This document shows positions 1-5,495 of a DNA stretch of 5,495 nt, in pieces. The notes under the pieces are model-generated. The model was not told where the DNA came from. It saw nothing but the letters and a program-made list of their open reading frames with translations, and made no database searches. A program made the position numbers and the translations under genes. The stretch spans positions 1-5,495 of the forward strand of contig JAGWRJ010000230.1 in NCBI GenBank assembly GCA_028869725.1, given 5' to 3'. How positions within the stretch are numbered: the stretch's first letter is position 1; every line of letters begins with the position of its first letter. Source of the stretch: Alphaproteobacteria bacterium (lineage in GTDB: Bacteria > Pseudomonadota > Alphaproteobacteria > Micropepsales > Micropepsaceae).

Positions 1-1
1 G

Positions 2-337
2 GCGGCCAAGGCGCGCGAAGCGATGTTGGCCCGCGCCCGCGAGCGGCTGCCGCAAAACGATCCCGAAGTCGCGCGCCGTCGTGCCGAACGCACTGCGATC
101 GCCGCCGCCCGCACCGAGCGTCAGGCTGCACGCGAAGCCGAGAAATGCGCTGCCATTGAAGCGCGCGCTGCCGAGGCGCGTGCCGCCGAGCTGGCCGCCG
201 CCGAAGCCCTCGCCCGCGAAGAAGAAGAGAAGGCCGTCGCCAAGCGCGCCGAACTGGACAAGCTGGCCACGCTGCTCGCGGATCAGAAGGCCGCGCGCGA
301 CGCGCGGTATGCCGCCCGTAAGGCACGCCGCAAGTAA
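2..337 (+). CDS. DUF6481-like Ala/Arg/Glu-rich protein, 5' partial
   Basis: The frame is open from base 2 and the gene begins before the window; the first in-window ATG at 23 is probably internal, because the seven preceding codons (AAKAREA) have the same composition. The 111 visible residues are almost entirely Ala, Arg, Glu and Lys, predicting one long charged helix or coiled coil. They end in the basic tail DQKAARDARYAARKARRK, which I recognise as typical of DUF6481 proteins from Alphaproteobacteria. Function is unknown; there is no signal peptide, membrane segment or catalytic motif. The single Cys is unusual for such sequence. GC is high (44 of 60 bases in 181-240), in contrast with the DNA that follows. 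The TAA stop is at 335-337 and no convincing terminator follows. The family call comes from composition and the tail, so the assignment is moderate while coding status is strong. Confidence 0.75.
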   Translation, partial: AAKAREAMLARARERLPQNDPEVARRRAERTAIAAARTERQAAREAEKCAAIEARAAEARAAELAAAEALAREEEEKAVAKRAELDKLATLLADQKAARDARYAARKARRK

Positions 338-906
338 CGAGCGTGGCACCTATTCAGCAGCCACTGACACGTTGTACAAAATATCCATCAGGCTAAATGG
401 GGTATCGAGCGCTGAAGCTCAGCTGTTGTCCGATTCCGTTGAAAAGCTCTCCGGTTGCCGCCGCGGCGCCCGGTACTCCATGATCATTCCGGCGTCAAGC
501 CTTCAACGGAGTCGCCCCAAGGCGGACAGATTGGCATTCTGACGACGCTTCAACGCTGTCAGAAGCTTTAGCGGCTCGAGTTGCTCGAATCGTTACTGAG
601 ATCAATACCCCCTCAAGGGACAGACCATCTCTCTCTGCGGATGCACAAAGTGGCTGATCTACAGGTAGAGCGGCCAGCCTACCATGAAGGGCACGTCCAG
701 CTTTGAATTGGCGTTAGATGTGGGCGCTACGGCCGAGATAAGCCTCGGATCTCGAAGAGTTTCACGCCAAAGTGCCTGGCGTCAGCCCGATGAATCATAA
801 CCACCAAACTGTTGTAAAATGTCCGATCCTTCGAGAAGTCTGTGAACAATTGCGCAAACGCGCGCGTAACCTCTGCCCTATCGCCGATCGCGCCGTGTAA
901 GGTTTC
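338..906. other. Lower-GC stretch without a supported gene; possible remnants
   Basis: This 569-base region lies between the DUF6481-like gene and the 3' end of the anti-sigma-like gene. Its GC is lower than that of its neighbours (29 of 60 bases in 361-420 and 31 of 60 in 601-660, against 44 of 60 in 181-240). No tRNA, IS terminal repeat or clear terminator was found. Weak hairpins occur at 343-364 (GTGGC/GCCAC, 12-nt loop) and 537-564 (TTCTGAC/GTCAGAA, 14-nt loop), neither with a T run. Several short open stretches read like protein but lack a proper start: minus 906-727, plus 742-900 and minus about 715-497. It may be intergenic or hold decayed genes; the sequence alone does not decide. 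Confidence 0.5.
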
Positions 907-1881
907 TCAGTCGCGAAAATGCCCTTGCGGTGGAAGCGGCATCTCAGGTCCGGCGCCGACCGCACCAAGCGACGGGATCGCAACCGGTGCAACCGGTCCG
1001 CTGATACCTGGATACTGAGCGCCAACCATGGCGTCGCTGGTACAGCCTTGGTCCGCCGACGCCACATTGGAGGATTTGTCACCCTGCATACTGCCGTTCT
1101 GCATGGTGCGGGTGCTGCCACCTGCCAGTGTCTGGCAGTTGTCCTCTGCAACATTCACGTCAGAGGGTGCCTTTGGCGTAGGTGCGATCTGCTCCTTCAC
1201 GGGCGCGCGGTCGCGGCGCCCTAATTTCGCTGTCATGTCCGAAGACGCATGCGACGTAGCCTGCGGCAAGCTTGGCAGAAGCACTGCGGGCTGACGGATG
1301 TATTGCGGCAGCGTCCCCGCTGCATCCGGGATATAGGCGCCCCCGACAGTGGCCGGCGCTGGCGAAGACGCAGTTATTTTTGTCGGTGCCCTGGCACCTT
1401 CGTTGAGAATTGGCACCACCGCGATGAACGCCAGCGCCAGACAGGCTGCGCCACCGAGGACCCCATAGGTGCTGGGTCGCCAGAAGCGCCTTGCCGGCCG
1501 CTCTGCGCCAAGGCGTCCGGCACGCGTCTCAGGCGTCGGTTCAAGCGAACCGAGTGCCGCCGCCAGCAGGTCTTCCGGGGCCGCAGCAGCGTTTTGCGTA
1601 ACCCTGTCGAGGAACTGCCAAGTGGCCTCAAGATCCTCGCGCTCGCCTGCAAGCTGCGCCAGGTCCGCCTCAAGGGCACGTCGGTCCTCGCCGTCAAGCG
1701 CCCCATCCAGGAAGGCTGCAAGCCGGTCGCAGGGATCGCCGCTTGCGGAACTGGCCGGTCCGTCGGCACGACGCAATTGTGCCGCCAGTTCAGCGCGTTC
1801 TGCGGCATCTACTGTCGGCGACGCAACCGCTGCTTCCTCGAGGAGGCGCGCCAGATGTTCCTCCAGGCTGTCAAGACGCAC
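907..1881 (-). CDS. Putative single-pass transmembrane anti-sigma factor
   Basis: The gene encodes 324 residues and overlaps the end of the sigma gene by 11 nt, the usual arrangement for a sigma factor and its membrane antagonist. The likely start is GTG at 1881, because AAGGAG lies 10 nt upstream; an earlier in-frame GTG at 1902 has poor spacing. Residues 1-130 are acidic, helical and probably cytoplasmic. Residues 51-82 (CDRLAAFLDGALDGEDRRAL and following) resemble the zf-HC2/ZAS anti-sigma fold, but only the first Cys is present and the expected His and C-x2-C are missing. A basic segment (RPARRFWR) precedes one membrane span at about 139-159. The rest, to 324, is a Pro/Ala/Ser-rich, probably disordered periplasmic region with two cysteines (249, 280). 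It would bind and silence the upstream sigma factor until an envelope signal arrives. Function is inferred from context and architecture; no close family was recognised. Confidence 0.72.
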   Translation of the reverse strand: MRLDSLEEHLARLLEEAAVASPTVDAAERAELAAQLRRADGPASSASGDPCDRLAAFLDGALDGEDRRALEADLAQLAGEREDLEATWQFLDRVTQNAAAAPEDLLAAALGSLEPTPETRAGRLGAERPARRFWRPSTYGVLGGAACLALAFIAVVPILNEGARAPTKITASSPAPATVGGAYIPDAAGTLPQYIRQPAVLLPSLPQATSHASSDMTAKLGRRDRAPVKEQIAPTPKAPSDVNVAEDNCQTLAGGSTRTMQNGSMQGDKSSNVASADQGCTSDAMVGAQYPGISGPVAPVAIPSLGAVGAGPEMPLPPQGHFRD

Positions 1882-3028
1882 GGTCCGGATACTCCTTTCC
1901 ACCCTTTATGACGGACGCGCGCCAATTTTTGACCGCCAAATCATCCGCGATAGCATCTCTCAGTTTTTTCATGATGCGTTGCTTGAGTTTGTAGATGTCA
2001 TCAACCGGGCGCTGCATGAGGGCTGCGATCTGCCGGGCCGGCAGCATCTCGGTCCTGCTGAGGGCCACTTCCAGATAGATCCGTTCATCATCGCAGAGCC
2101 TGGACGCTGCATCACGCAGCGCCGTCAGTGCCGCTTCGAGCAGCTTCCTGTCGTCATTGTCAATGGAAACATCTTCAGGCGATGCGCTTGCACTGCCAAT
2201 CAACGCGTCCGCGGCGTCGTCCGTCATGGCGGAGAGCGACACCGTGGCGCCATTCCAGCGGCCATTGGCGCGCGCGTCCTGCGCAAAACCGTGCACGGCT
2301 GCAACCGCCTCTTGCACCTGGGCCCGCGTGGGCATGACACTGAAACATCCCGTCAGGGCGATCTCGAGCTTTTCCGGATCTGCACCAACGCCCTGCCAGG
2401 CCATCAGCTTGAACACCGCCTGTTCCAGGTTTCCGAGCCGTGCCACTGCGGCAGGCAGGCGACGACGCGGTGCAACCACGCGCAGAAAATCGATCAACAG
2501 GTGATCTGCCGTGCGCAGCACGAAGCCCGTAAAGCTGCCGTTGCCCGAATAGCTGCGCAATCTGCGGTAGCCGTCCGCAACAAAAGCCGTACAGACTTCC
2601 TGGTACGCATCCTGCCGCAAGTCTTCATAGGACGATCCGCTCAAACGCCGGCGCACAAGGCGCTGCAGATCAGCGGCAAAGAACTGCTCGAACGACTTCC
2701 AGCCGCGTTCCTTGTCTTCCTGAAGCAGCCGGAGCACACGCACGGCGAGGATATCGCGGACGACAACGGCGACGTAAGTTTCCACGCGGCCACGACCTGA
2801 ATAGCCGCGCAGTCGGGCAAAGCTGTCGGCTGTGAGGATCGAAACCACATCTTCGAATGCCGCGCGCGCCTCTGCGCCGTCACCGGCAAGAATAGTGCAT
2901 GATGTCCAGATAATTCCGGAGATCCGGCGCAAAAGCTCAGCCTGCGCACCGCGATCTCCCGCAAGCGCTGCGTTCAGGCTCGATGCAAGATCCTTACCCC
3001 CAGGCAAGTCCCGCCCCCGTTCCCCCAC
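1871..3028 (-). CDS. ECF-like sigma-70 family factor with apparent duplicated region 2
   Basis: This 385-residue protein is much longer than a standard ECF factor (about 160-220). A region-2-like module lies at about 114-190, where YRRLRSYSGNGSFTGF leads into LRTADHLLIDFLR, the helix pattern expected for region 2.4. An apparent second, more diverged copy precedes it at about 30-105 (FARLRGYSGRGRVETY, then an Arg/Leu-rich helix), offset by 84 residues. A linker of about 100 residues leads to a region 4-like helix-turn-helix at about 296-362 (ARQIAALMQRPVDDIYKLKQ, then RIMKKL). It should direct RNA polymerase to a small regulon and be restrained by the downstream membrane protein. The start is uncertain: GTG 3028 is the longest in-frame choice but lacks a clear Shine-Dalgarno, and a TTG eight codons in, behind a G-rich stretch, is possible. 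Sigma family membership is likely; the duplication was judged by eye. Confidence 0.82.
   Translation of the reverse strand: MGERGRDLPGGKDLASSLNAALAGDRGAQAELLRRISGIIWTSCTILAGDGAEARAAFEDVVSILTADSFARLRGYSGRGRVETYVAVVVRDILAVRVLRLLQEDKERGWKSFEQFFAADLQRLVRRRLSGSSYEDLRQDAYQEVCTAFVADGYRRLRSYSGNGSFTGFVLRTADHLLIDFLRVVAPRRRLPAAVARLGNLEQAVFKLMAWQGVGADPEKLEIALTGCFSVMPTRAQVQEAVAAVHGFAQDARANGRWNGATVSLSAMTDDAADALIGSASASPEDVSIDNDDRKLLEAALTALRDAASRLCDDERIYLEVALSRTEMLPARQIAALMQRPVDDIYKLKQRIMKKLRDAIADDLAVKNWRASVIKGGKEYPDRAS
1892..1897 (-). promoter_or_regulatory. Ribosome binding site for the anti-sigma-like gene
   Basis: AAGGAG on the minus strand lies inside the last codons of the sigma gene, 10 nt before GTG 1881-1879. 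It supports that start over GTG 1902 and suggests translational coupling of the pair. Confidence 0.6.
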
Positions 3029-3159
3029 ACAGGTTTCGGCACGGGGATAAGGTACTCGCAGGACGAAACGGATTGAAGCCTGATTATCGGCTGGCCCGCA
3101 CGATCTACACGTGTGAACTGTAAAAGGCCCGGAAAATTGTCTGCGGTTAGCTTCGCGTG
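3029..3159 (-). promoter_or_regulatory. Leader region of the sigma gene
   Basis: These 131 bases separate the GPIDP-repeat gene from the sigma gene, both transcribed leftward. The perfect palindrome ACACGTGT sits at 3107-3114. No convincing -35/-10 pair or terminator hairpin was found, so the sigma gene may have its own promoter here or be read through from upstream. Confidence 0.3.
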
Positions 3160-3534
3160 TCAGGGATGGGGTTGCTGTGGGATCCGGTCACAGCGCTGCA
3201 CTGCGTCATGGTCATGCGTAGAGCAGGCCACCGCGGCGTTTGGAACGGCAATCGCGGGCTGTGGACGCTCAGCCGCACAGGGCTCGCTTTCGCACGGACC
3301 GGCGGGCAGAGTGACCACAGAGCGTGGAAGCCCGTGCGGAAAAGACGGCAACGGCCTAGGATCGATCGGCCCGGGATCAATCGGCCCGGGATCGATCGGC
3401 CCGGGATCTATGGGCCCGCCATACTCCTGCGCAAAGGCCGGCGTGCTGACGGCCACCGCCGCGCCTGTCAATAAGGCGCATATCAGGATCGGACCGAGCC
3501 CAATTCGGGGTGTGGAACCTGCCTGTTGCTTCAT
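3160..3534 (-). CDS. Small exported protein with GPIDP repeats
   Basis: The 124-residue product starts at ATG 3534 with GAGG five bases upstream. It carries a clear Sec signal peptide: a basic start, a hydrophobic core at about 12-31 and an AFA-QE cleavage site after residue 35. The mature part opens with four exact GPIDP units (residues 40-59), encoded by four 15-bp DNA repeats, and continues as a Pro-rich chain with four cysteines (81, 86, 104, 115), which could form two disulfides. No domain was recognised and the function is unknown. It would act in the periplasm or outside the cell. It is the first gene of the leftward set, 131 nt upstream of the sigma gene, and could be a target of that factor or a partner of its periplasmic sensor. 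The opposite strand is also open here (3113-3553), but only this frame has a signal peptide and ribosome binding site. Confidence 0.68.
   Translation of the reverse strand: MKQQAGSTPRIGLGPILICALLTGAAVAVSTPAFAQEYGGPIDPGPIDPGPIDPGPIDPRPLPSFPHGLPRSVVTLPAGPCESEPCAAERPQPAIAVPNAAVACSTHDHDAVQRCDRIPQQPHP
3359..3418. repeat. Four tandem 15-bp repeats (GPIDP coding)
   Basis: Four consecutive 15-bp units at 3359, 3374, 3389 and 3404 have the plus-strand consensus GGATCGATCGGCCCG. Units 1 and 3 are identical, unit 2 differs at one base and unit 4 at two. On the minus strand each unit encodes GPIDP with every change silent. Copy number could vary by slippage. Confidence 0.92.
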
Positions 3535-3811
3535 AGCTGCCTCGCACCTTTGAACCTTTTGTCGCTCTGCCCCACCTGAGCTGAGCCCATCTGCAAATTA
3601 TGACGGCCACGTGCCGGATTTTAGCGATAGCTTGCCTGCCTGCACCGCGGCACTGGTCTTCGCCTTGCAACGGCCGCGCGCTTACGCCCAAGACGCGTGC
3701 GCGCCTTGCCCGCAAGTGCAGCCAAACCGCATCCCCCATATCTCCCGCAGGAAAACTCAGGGCCGTACCGTCTAAAGGTCTAGAGGCATCGTCCTGGCTC
3801 AGGAGGAGATG
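3535..3811. promoter_or_regulatory. Divergent intergenic control region
   Basis: These 277 bases lie between two divergently transcribed genes for exported proteins and must hold start signals for both, unless transcripts enter from elsewhere. The middle (about 3660-3720) is very GC-rich. A similar arrangement occurs near both genes: AAAGGT, two or three bases, then GAGGCA (plus 3774-3788; minus 3551-3538), each with CTCAGG further upstream (plus 3756-3761; minus 3580-3575). In the leftward copy GAGG also serves as the ribosome binding site. No strong sigma-70 or ECF promoter could be assigned by eye. A minus-strand frame crosses the region but continues into an alternative frame of the GPIDP repeats and is not credible. 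Confidence 0.5.
3801..3806 (+). promoter_or_regulatory. Strong ribosome binding site
   Basis: AGGAGG lies 5 nt before ATG 3812 and only 2 nt before ATG 3809. The spacing favours the second of the two adjacent ATG codons. Confidence 0.75.
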
Positions 3812-4294
3812 ATGACAAGATCCGACGCAAACCCTGCATCCAGTCGCGGACACAGAAAACTCCGGACAACGGCATACGCCCTGCTCATGGTGGGCATGGG
3901 GCTGTGTGCGACGGCAATGCCAGCCGCCGCCGGCTGTGTGTATCCCTCGCTGCCGGATCTGGATGGCCCGCCCCAGCCGGTCCCGGGCATGATTAACCCG
4001 GTCGACCCGTCAGGTTCAGTCTCACATGTACTCTATCAGGCAGGCCGTGTTTATGTGTTTCGGATCGGCTGCATTGTCGGGCCTCCGCCGCCCCTTCCTC
4101 CTTGCTCGCCTGCGCGCGGTAACTGCTTTTTTCCCATCGCACCGCCAAGCCCGCCCCAGTCGGGGCACCACAAAGACCACAATTGCGGCAAGGAGCCGTT
4201 GGCATCTTCCCAGCACAGACAGAAGCCGCAGTGCGGCTATCACACGAGCGTCTTTTCCGGCAGCGTCCGCTTTTTGAAAGCGCAATGGACATGA
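3812..4294 (+). CDS. Small exported Cys/Pro-rich protein of unknown function
   Basis: The product has 160 residues from ATG 3812, chosen because of the AGGAGG 5 nt upstream; ATG 3809 would add one Met. Residues 1-40 form a signal peptide: basic (RGHRKLR), then hydrophobic (YALLMVGMGLCATAM), then PAAA-GC. The AAGC just before Cys42 is a poor lipobox, so a soluble exported form is more likely than a lipoprotein. The mature part is Pro-rich (PPQPVPGMINPVDPSG; a GPPPPLPPC run near 90-98) with six cysteines (42, 87, 98, 105, 125, 141), suited to disulfides in the periplasm. The C-terminal half is polar and His/Lys-rich, without a recognised domain. It is first in the rightward unit, 57 nt before the Sel1-repeat gene, and is probably co-transcribed with it. 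Function unknown. Confidence 0.65.
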   Translation: MTRSDANPASSRGHRKLRTTAYALLMVGMGLCATAMPAAAGCVYPSLPDLDGPPQPVPGMINPVDPSGSVSHVLYQAGRVYVFRIGCIVGPPPPLPPCSPARGNCFFPIAPPSPPQSGHHKDHNCGKEPLASSQHRQKPQCGYHTSVFSGSVRFLKAQWT

Positions 4295-4336
4295 ACACGC
4301 TGTTTGCGCCACACGCATCACCGCGCCGGTGAGCAA

Positions 4337-4343
4337 GAGAGGA
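4337..4343 (+). promoter_or_regulatory. Ribosome binding site for the Sel1-repeat gene
   Basis: GAGAGGA lies 8 nt before ATG 4352. It supports that start over the in-frame ATG at 4304, which would place 16 extra polar, His-rich residues in front of the signal peptide. Confidence 0.65.
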
Positions 4344-4351
4344 CATCGCCT

Positions 4352-5068
4352 ATGCCTAGAGAACACTCCCTACACGGCACGCGCGCCTGCACCGCAGCGC
4401 TCCTGCTCGCTTGTGTCATGTCCTTGCCTGTGTCGGCTGCGCCAAAAGCCCAGACCCAGGTGACGCCGACAGAGCGTACCCACGCGCAGCAGGAATACAT
4501 GATCGGGATGCGTGCGTACCGTCGCGGCGACTGGCCTGTGGCGTTACAACATCTGCGACAGGCGGCCAAACTGGGAAGTACCAATGCAATGGTCGCACTT
4601 GGCGACGGCTATGCCTATGAGGAGTTCGGTAATGACCATACCCGGCCCCTGGCGATCATCCTTTATCGCGCTGCCGCGCACAGGGCCAATCCCGCCGGAA
4701 TGGAACGCCTGGGATTTGCCTACCTTTCGGGCGCGTACGGGGCCCATCAGGATTATGCCAGGGCCAGAGTGTGGCTGCGGCGCGCCGCAGCCGGAGGCAA
4801 TTCCGATGCGATGGTCCTCATCGGCAACATGTACTGCACCGGAAACGGTGTGGACGAGAACCGGCATACAGCGCGTATCTGGTATGCCCGTGCCGCGCGC
4901 GCCGGCAACAGCGATGCCCAAGCCTATTGGCGCGACCATGCCCAAAGTGCGCTGCGCACCAACTCCCCTCCTGTGCCGGGTATGTTTCCAGGACCCTGCA
5001 TGACCCGCCAGCCGGACGTACTTGGCACCATGGGCGGCCATATTCGGCACGTTCCACTGCCGCGATAG
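4352..5068 (+). CDS. Exported Sel1-like repeat (SLR) protein
   Basis: The 238-residue protein has a signal peptide (hydrophobic ACTAALLLACVMSLPVSAA, cleavage near residue 30) followed by about four Sel1-like repeats at roughly 46-79, 80-115, 117-152 and 155-190. They show the family pattern: a G-x-x-Y or G-N-M-Y turn, a loop of variable length, then A-x-x-W-Y/L-x-x-A-A and a closing G-N-S-D-A (twice, at residues 149-153 and 185-189). SLR proteins form alpha-solenoids that act as adaptors for protein-protein contact, often in envelope or signalling functions. The last 45 or so residues are Pro-rich (PPVPGMFPGPCM) and outside the repeats. Cys162 and Cys216 could pair in the periplasm. It probably shares a transcript with the Cys/Pro-rich gene 57 nt upstream. 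The partner is unknown; a scaffold for the neighbouring exported proteins is speculation. No T-rich terminator follows, only a short TCGCG/CGCGA inverted repeat at 5069-5080. Confidence 0.88.
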   Translation: MPREHSLHGTRACTAALLLACVMSLPVSAAPKAQTQVTPTERTHAQQEYMIGMRAYRRGDWPVALQHLRQAAKLGSTNAMVALGDGYAYEEFGNDHTRPLAIILYRAAAHRANPAGMERLGFAYLSGAYGAHQDYARARVWLRRAAAGGNSDAMVLIGNMYCTGNGVDENRHTARIWYARAARAGNSDAQAYWRDHAQSALRTNSPPVPGMFPGPCMTRQPDVLGTMGGHIRHVPLPR

Positions 5069-5122
5069 TCGCGACCGCGAAGGCAAAGCAGACGTTCGAG
5101 AAAGAATGCGAAGGAGAGAAGC

Positions 5123-5326
5123 TCACCGCCGCGCAAGATCAACACGCTCAAGCATGACCGATGGCGGGCAGCGCGGAGACCCAACATAACGCAGCGCTGC
5201 TCGCCATCGCTCGCATTCACCGAACTGATCGCATGAGCCGATCAGCATCGTGTCGAAAGCGCTCGGCAGCGACAATTGCTGTCCGAAAGGCTGATTCTGC
5301 GGGTGCAATACCACTTCGATCATCAA
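5123..5326 (-). pseudogene. Overlapping minus frame, possible continuation after a frameshift
   Basis: A 67-codon frame (MIEVVLHPQNQPFGQQLSLP at its start, TGA at 5123) overlaps the end of the window-edge frame and lies +1 relative to it. Within 5217-5326 its third codon positions are visibly richer in G and C than those of the other frame. Its own start (TTG 5326 or ATG 5323) has no Shine-Dalgarno. The simplest reading is one gene entering from the right whose frame changes near 5320-5335 through a mutation or sequencing error. It could instead be a separate small gene or a chance frame. No family recognised. Confidence 0.3.
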
Positions 5327-5495
5327 GCAAGTAGACGTTCACAATTGGGTCAACATCGCTACACGTGATCACTTGGACCGAAACCGCGAATGCTTTTCGC
5401 GCGCGCATTTGCTTCGCGCTCAACACGCCGAGTAGCGTTCCCCCCGTCTTACCAGCGAACGCGCCGCCAACAAACCCACTGATAGCCGCACTCAA
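5217..5495 (-). CDS. Hypothetical protein, probably 5' partial at the window edge
   Basis: This minus-strand frame is open from the window end to TGA at 5217 (about 92 codons) and probably begins outside; the only edge start would be a TTG at 5495. The first 25 residues are Gly/Ala-rich and hydrophobic (SAAISGFVGGAFAGKTGG), resembling a glycine-zipper or membrane segment, followed by a basic stretch (KQMRARKAF) and VSVQVITCSDVDPIVNVYLL. After about 5330 the codons change to third positions mostly A or T, while an overlapping frame improves, which suggests that the true reading shifts there. It converges on the Sel1-repeat gene. No family recognised. Confidence 0.4.
   Translation of the reverse strand: MSAAISGFVGGAFAGKTGGTLLGVLSAKQMRARKAFAVSVQVITCSDVDPIVNVYLLDDRSGIAPAESAFRTAIVAAERFRHDADRLMRSVR

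Noticed and set aside
343..364. GTGGC/GCCAC inverted repeat after the DUF6481-like gene as a terminator.
   Set aside because: A 5-bp stem with a 12-nt loop and no following T run is too weak to call.
1469..2800. 443-codon plus-strand open frame antisense to the sigma and anti-sigma genes.
   Set aside because: It is an antisense by-product of high-GC coding: Arg/Ser/Ala-rich, no domain and crossing the boundary of two well-supported genes that show family motifs.
3113..3553. Plus-strand frame reading GSIGP repeats opposite the GPIDP gene.
   Set aside because: The minus frame has a clean signal peptide and ribosome binding site; this frame has neither and only mirrors the 15-bp repeats.
3750..3775. 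GGAAAAC followed by CGTCTAA as an ECF-type promoter for the rightward genes.
   Set aside because: The spacer between GGAAA and CGTC is about 14 nt, short for ECF promoters, and no matching pair was seen upstream of the leftward genes.
3377..3853. 158-codon minus-strand frame across the divergent intergenic region.
   Set aside because: It overlaps the start of the plus-strand exported gene and runs into another frame of the repeats, without domain or signal peptide.
4544..5086. 180-codon minus-strand frame opposite the Sel1-repeat gene.
   Set aside because: The plus strand has unmistakable Sel1 repeats and a ribosome binding site; this is its shadow.

Overview
The window is high-GC DNA most consistent with an alphaproteobacterium, possibly a sphingomonad. 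This rests on the codon bias, on a DUF6481-type Ala/Arg/Glu-rich protein at the left edge (a family I associate with Sphingomonadales and relatives) and on the sigma/anti-sigma layout. No rRNA, tRNA, CRISPR array or intact mobile element was seen.

Layout. (1) 2-337, plus strand: 3' part of a DUF6481-like gene, cut by the window start. (2) 338-906: lower-GC stretch with no supported gene and possible degraded reading frames. (3) 3534 down to 907, minus strand: a small exported protein with a four-fold GPIDP repeat, then an ECF-like sigma-70 family factor, then, overlapping it by 11 nt, a single-span membrane protein that looks like its anti-sigma factor. (4) 3535-3811: divergent control region. 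(5) 3812-5068, plus strand: a small Cys/Pro-rich exported protein, then an exported Sel1-repeat protein 57 nt downstream. (6) 5069-5495: lower-GC DNA with two overlapping minus-strand frames, one running off the window; possibly one frameshifted gene.

Working model (inference). The five central genes form a divergent envelope-related locus. The membrane protein would hold the sigma factor at the inner membrane and sense a periplasmic signal, and the sigma factor would drive its own unit and perhaps the divergent genes for exported Pro/Cys-rich and Sel1-repeat proteins. The most unusual element is the sigma factor, which appears to carry two tandem region-2-like modules before region 4. The anti-sigma candidate also lacks most zinc ligands of the usual ZAS fold, and two of the exported proteins are unrecognised. 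The flanking lower-GC stretches suggest the five-gene block may sit between degraded sequence.
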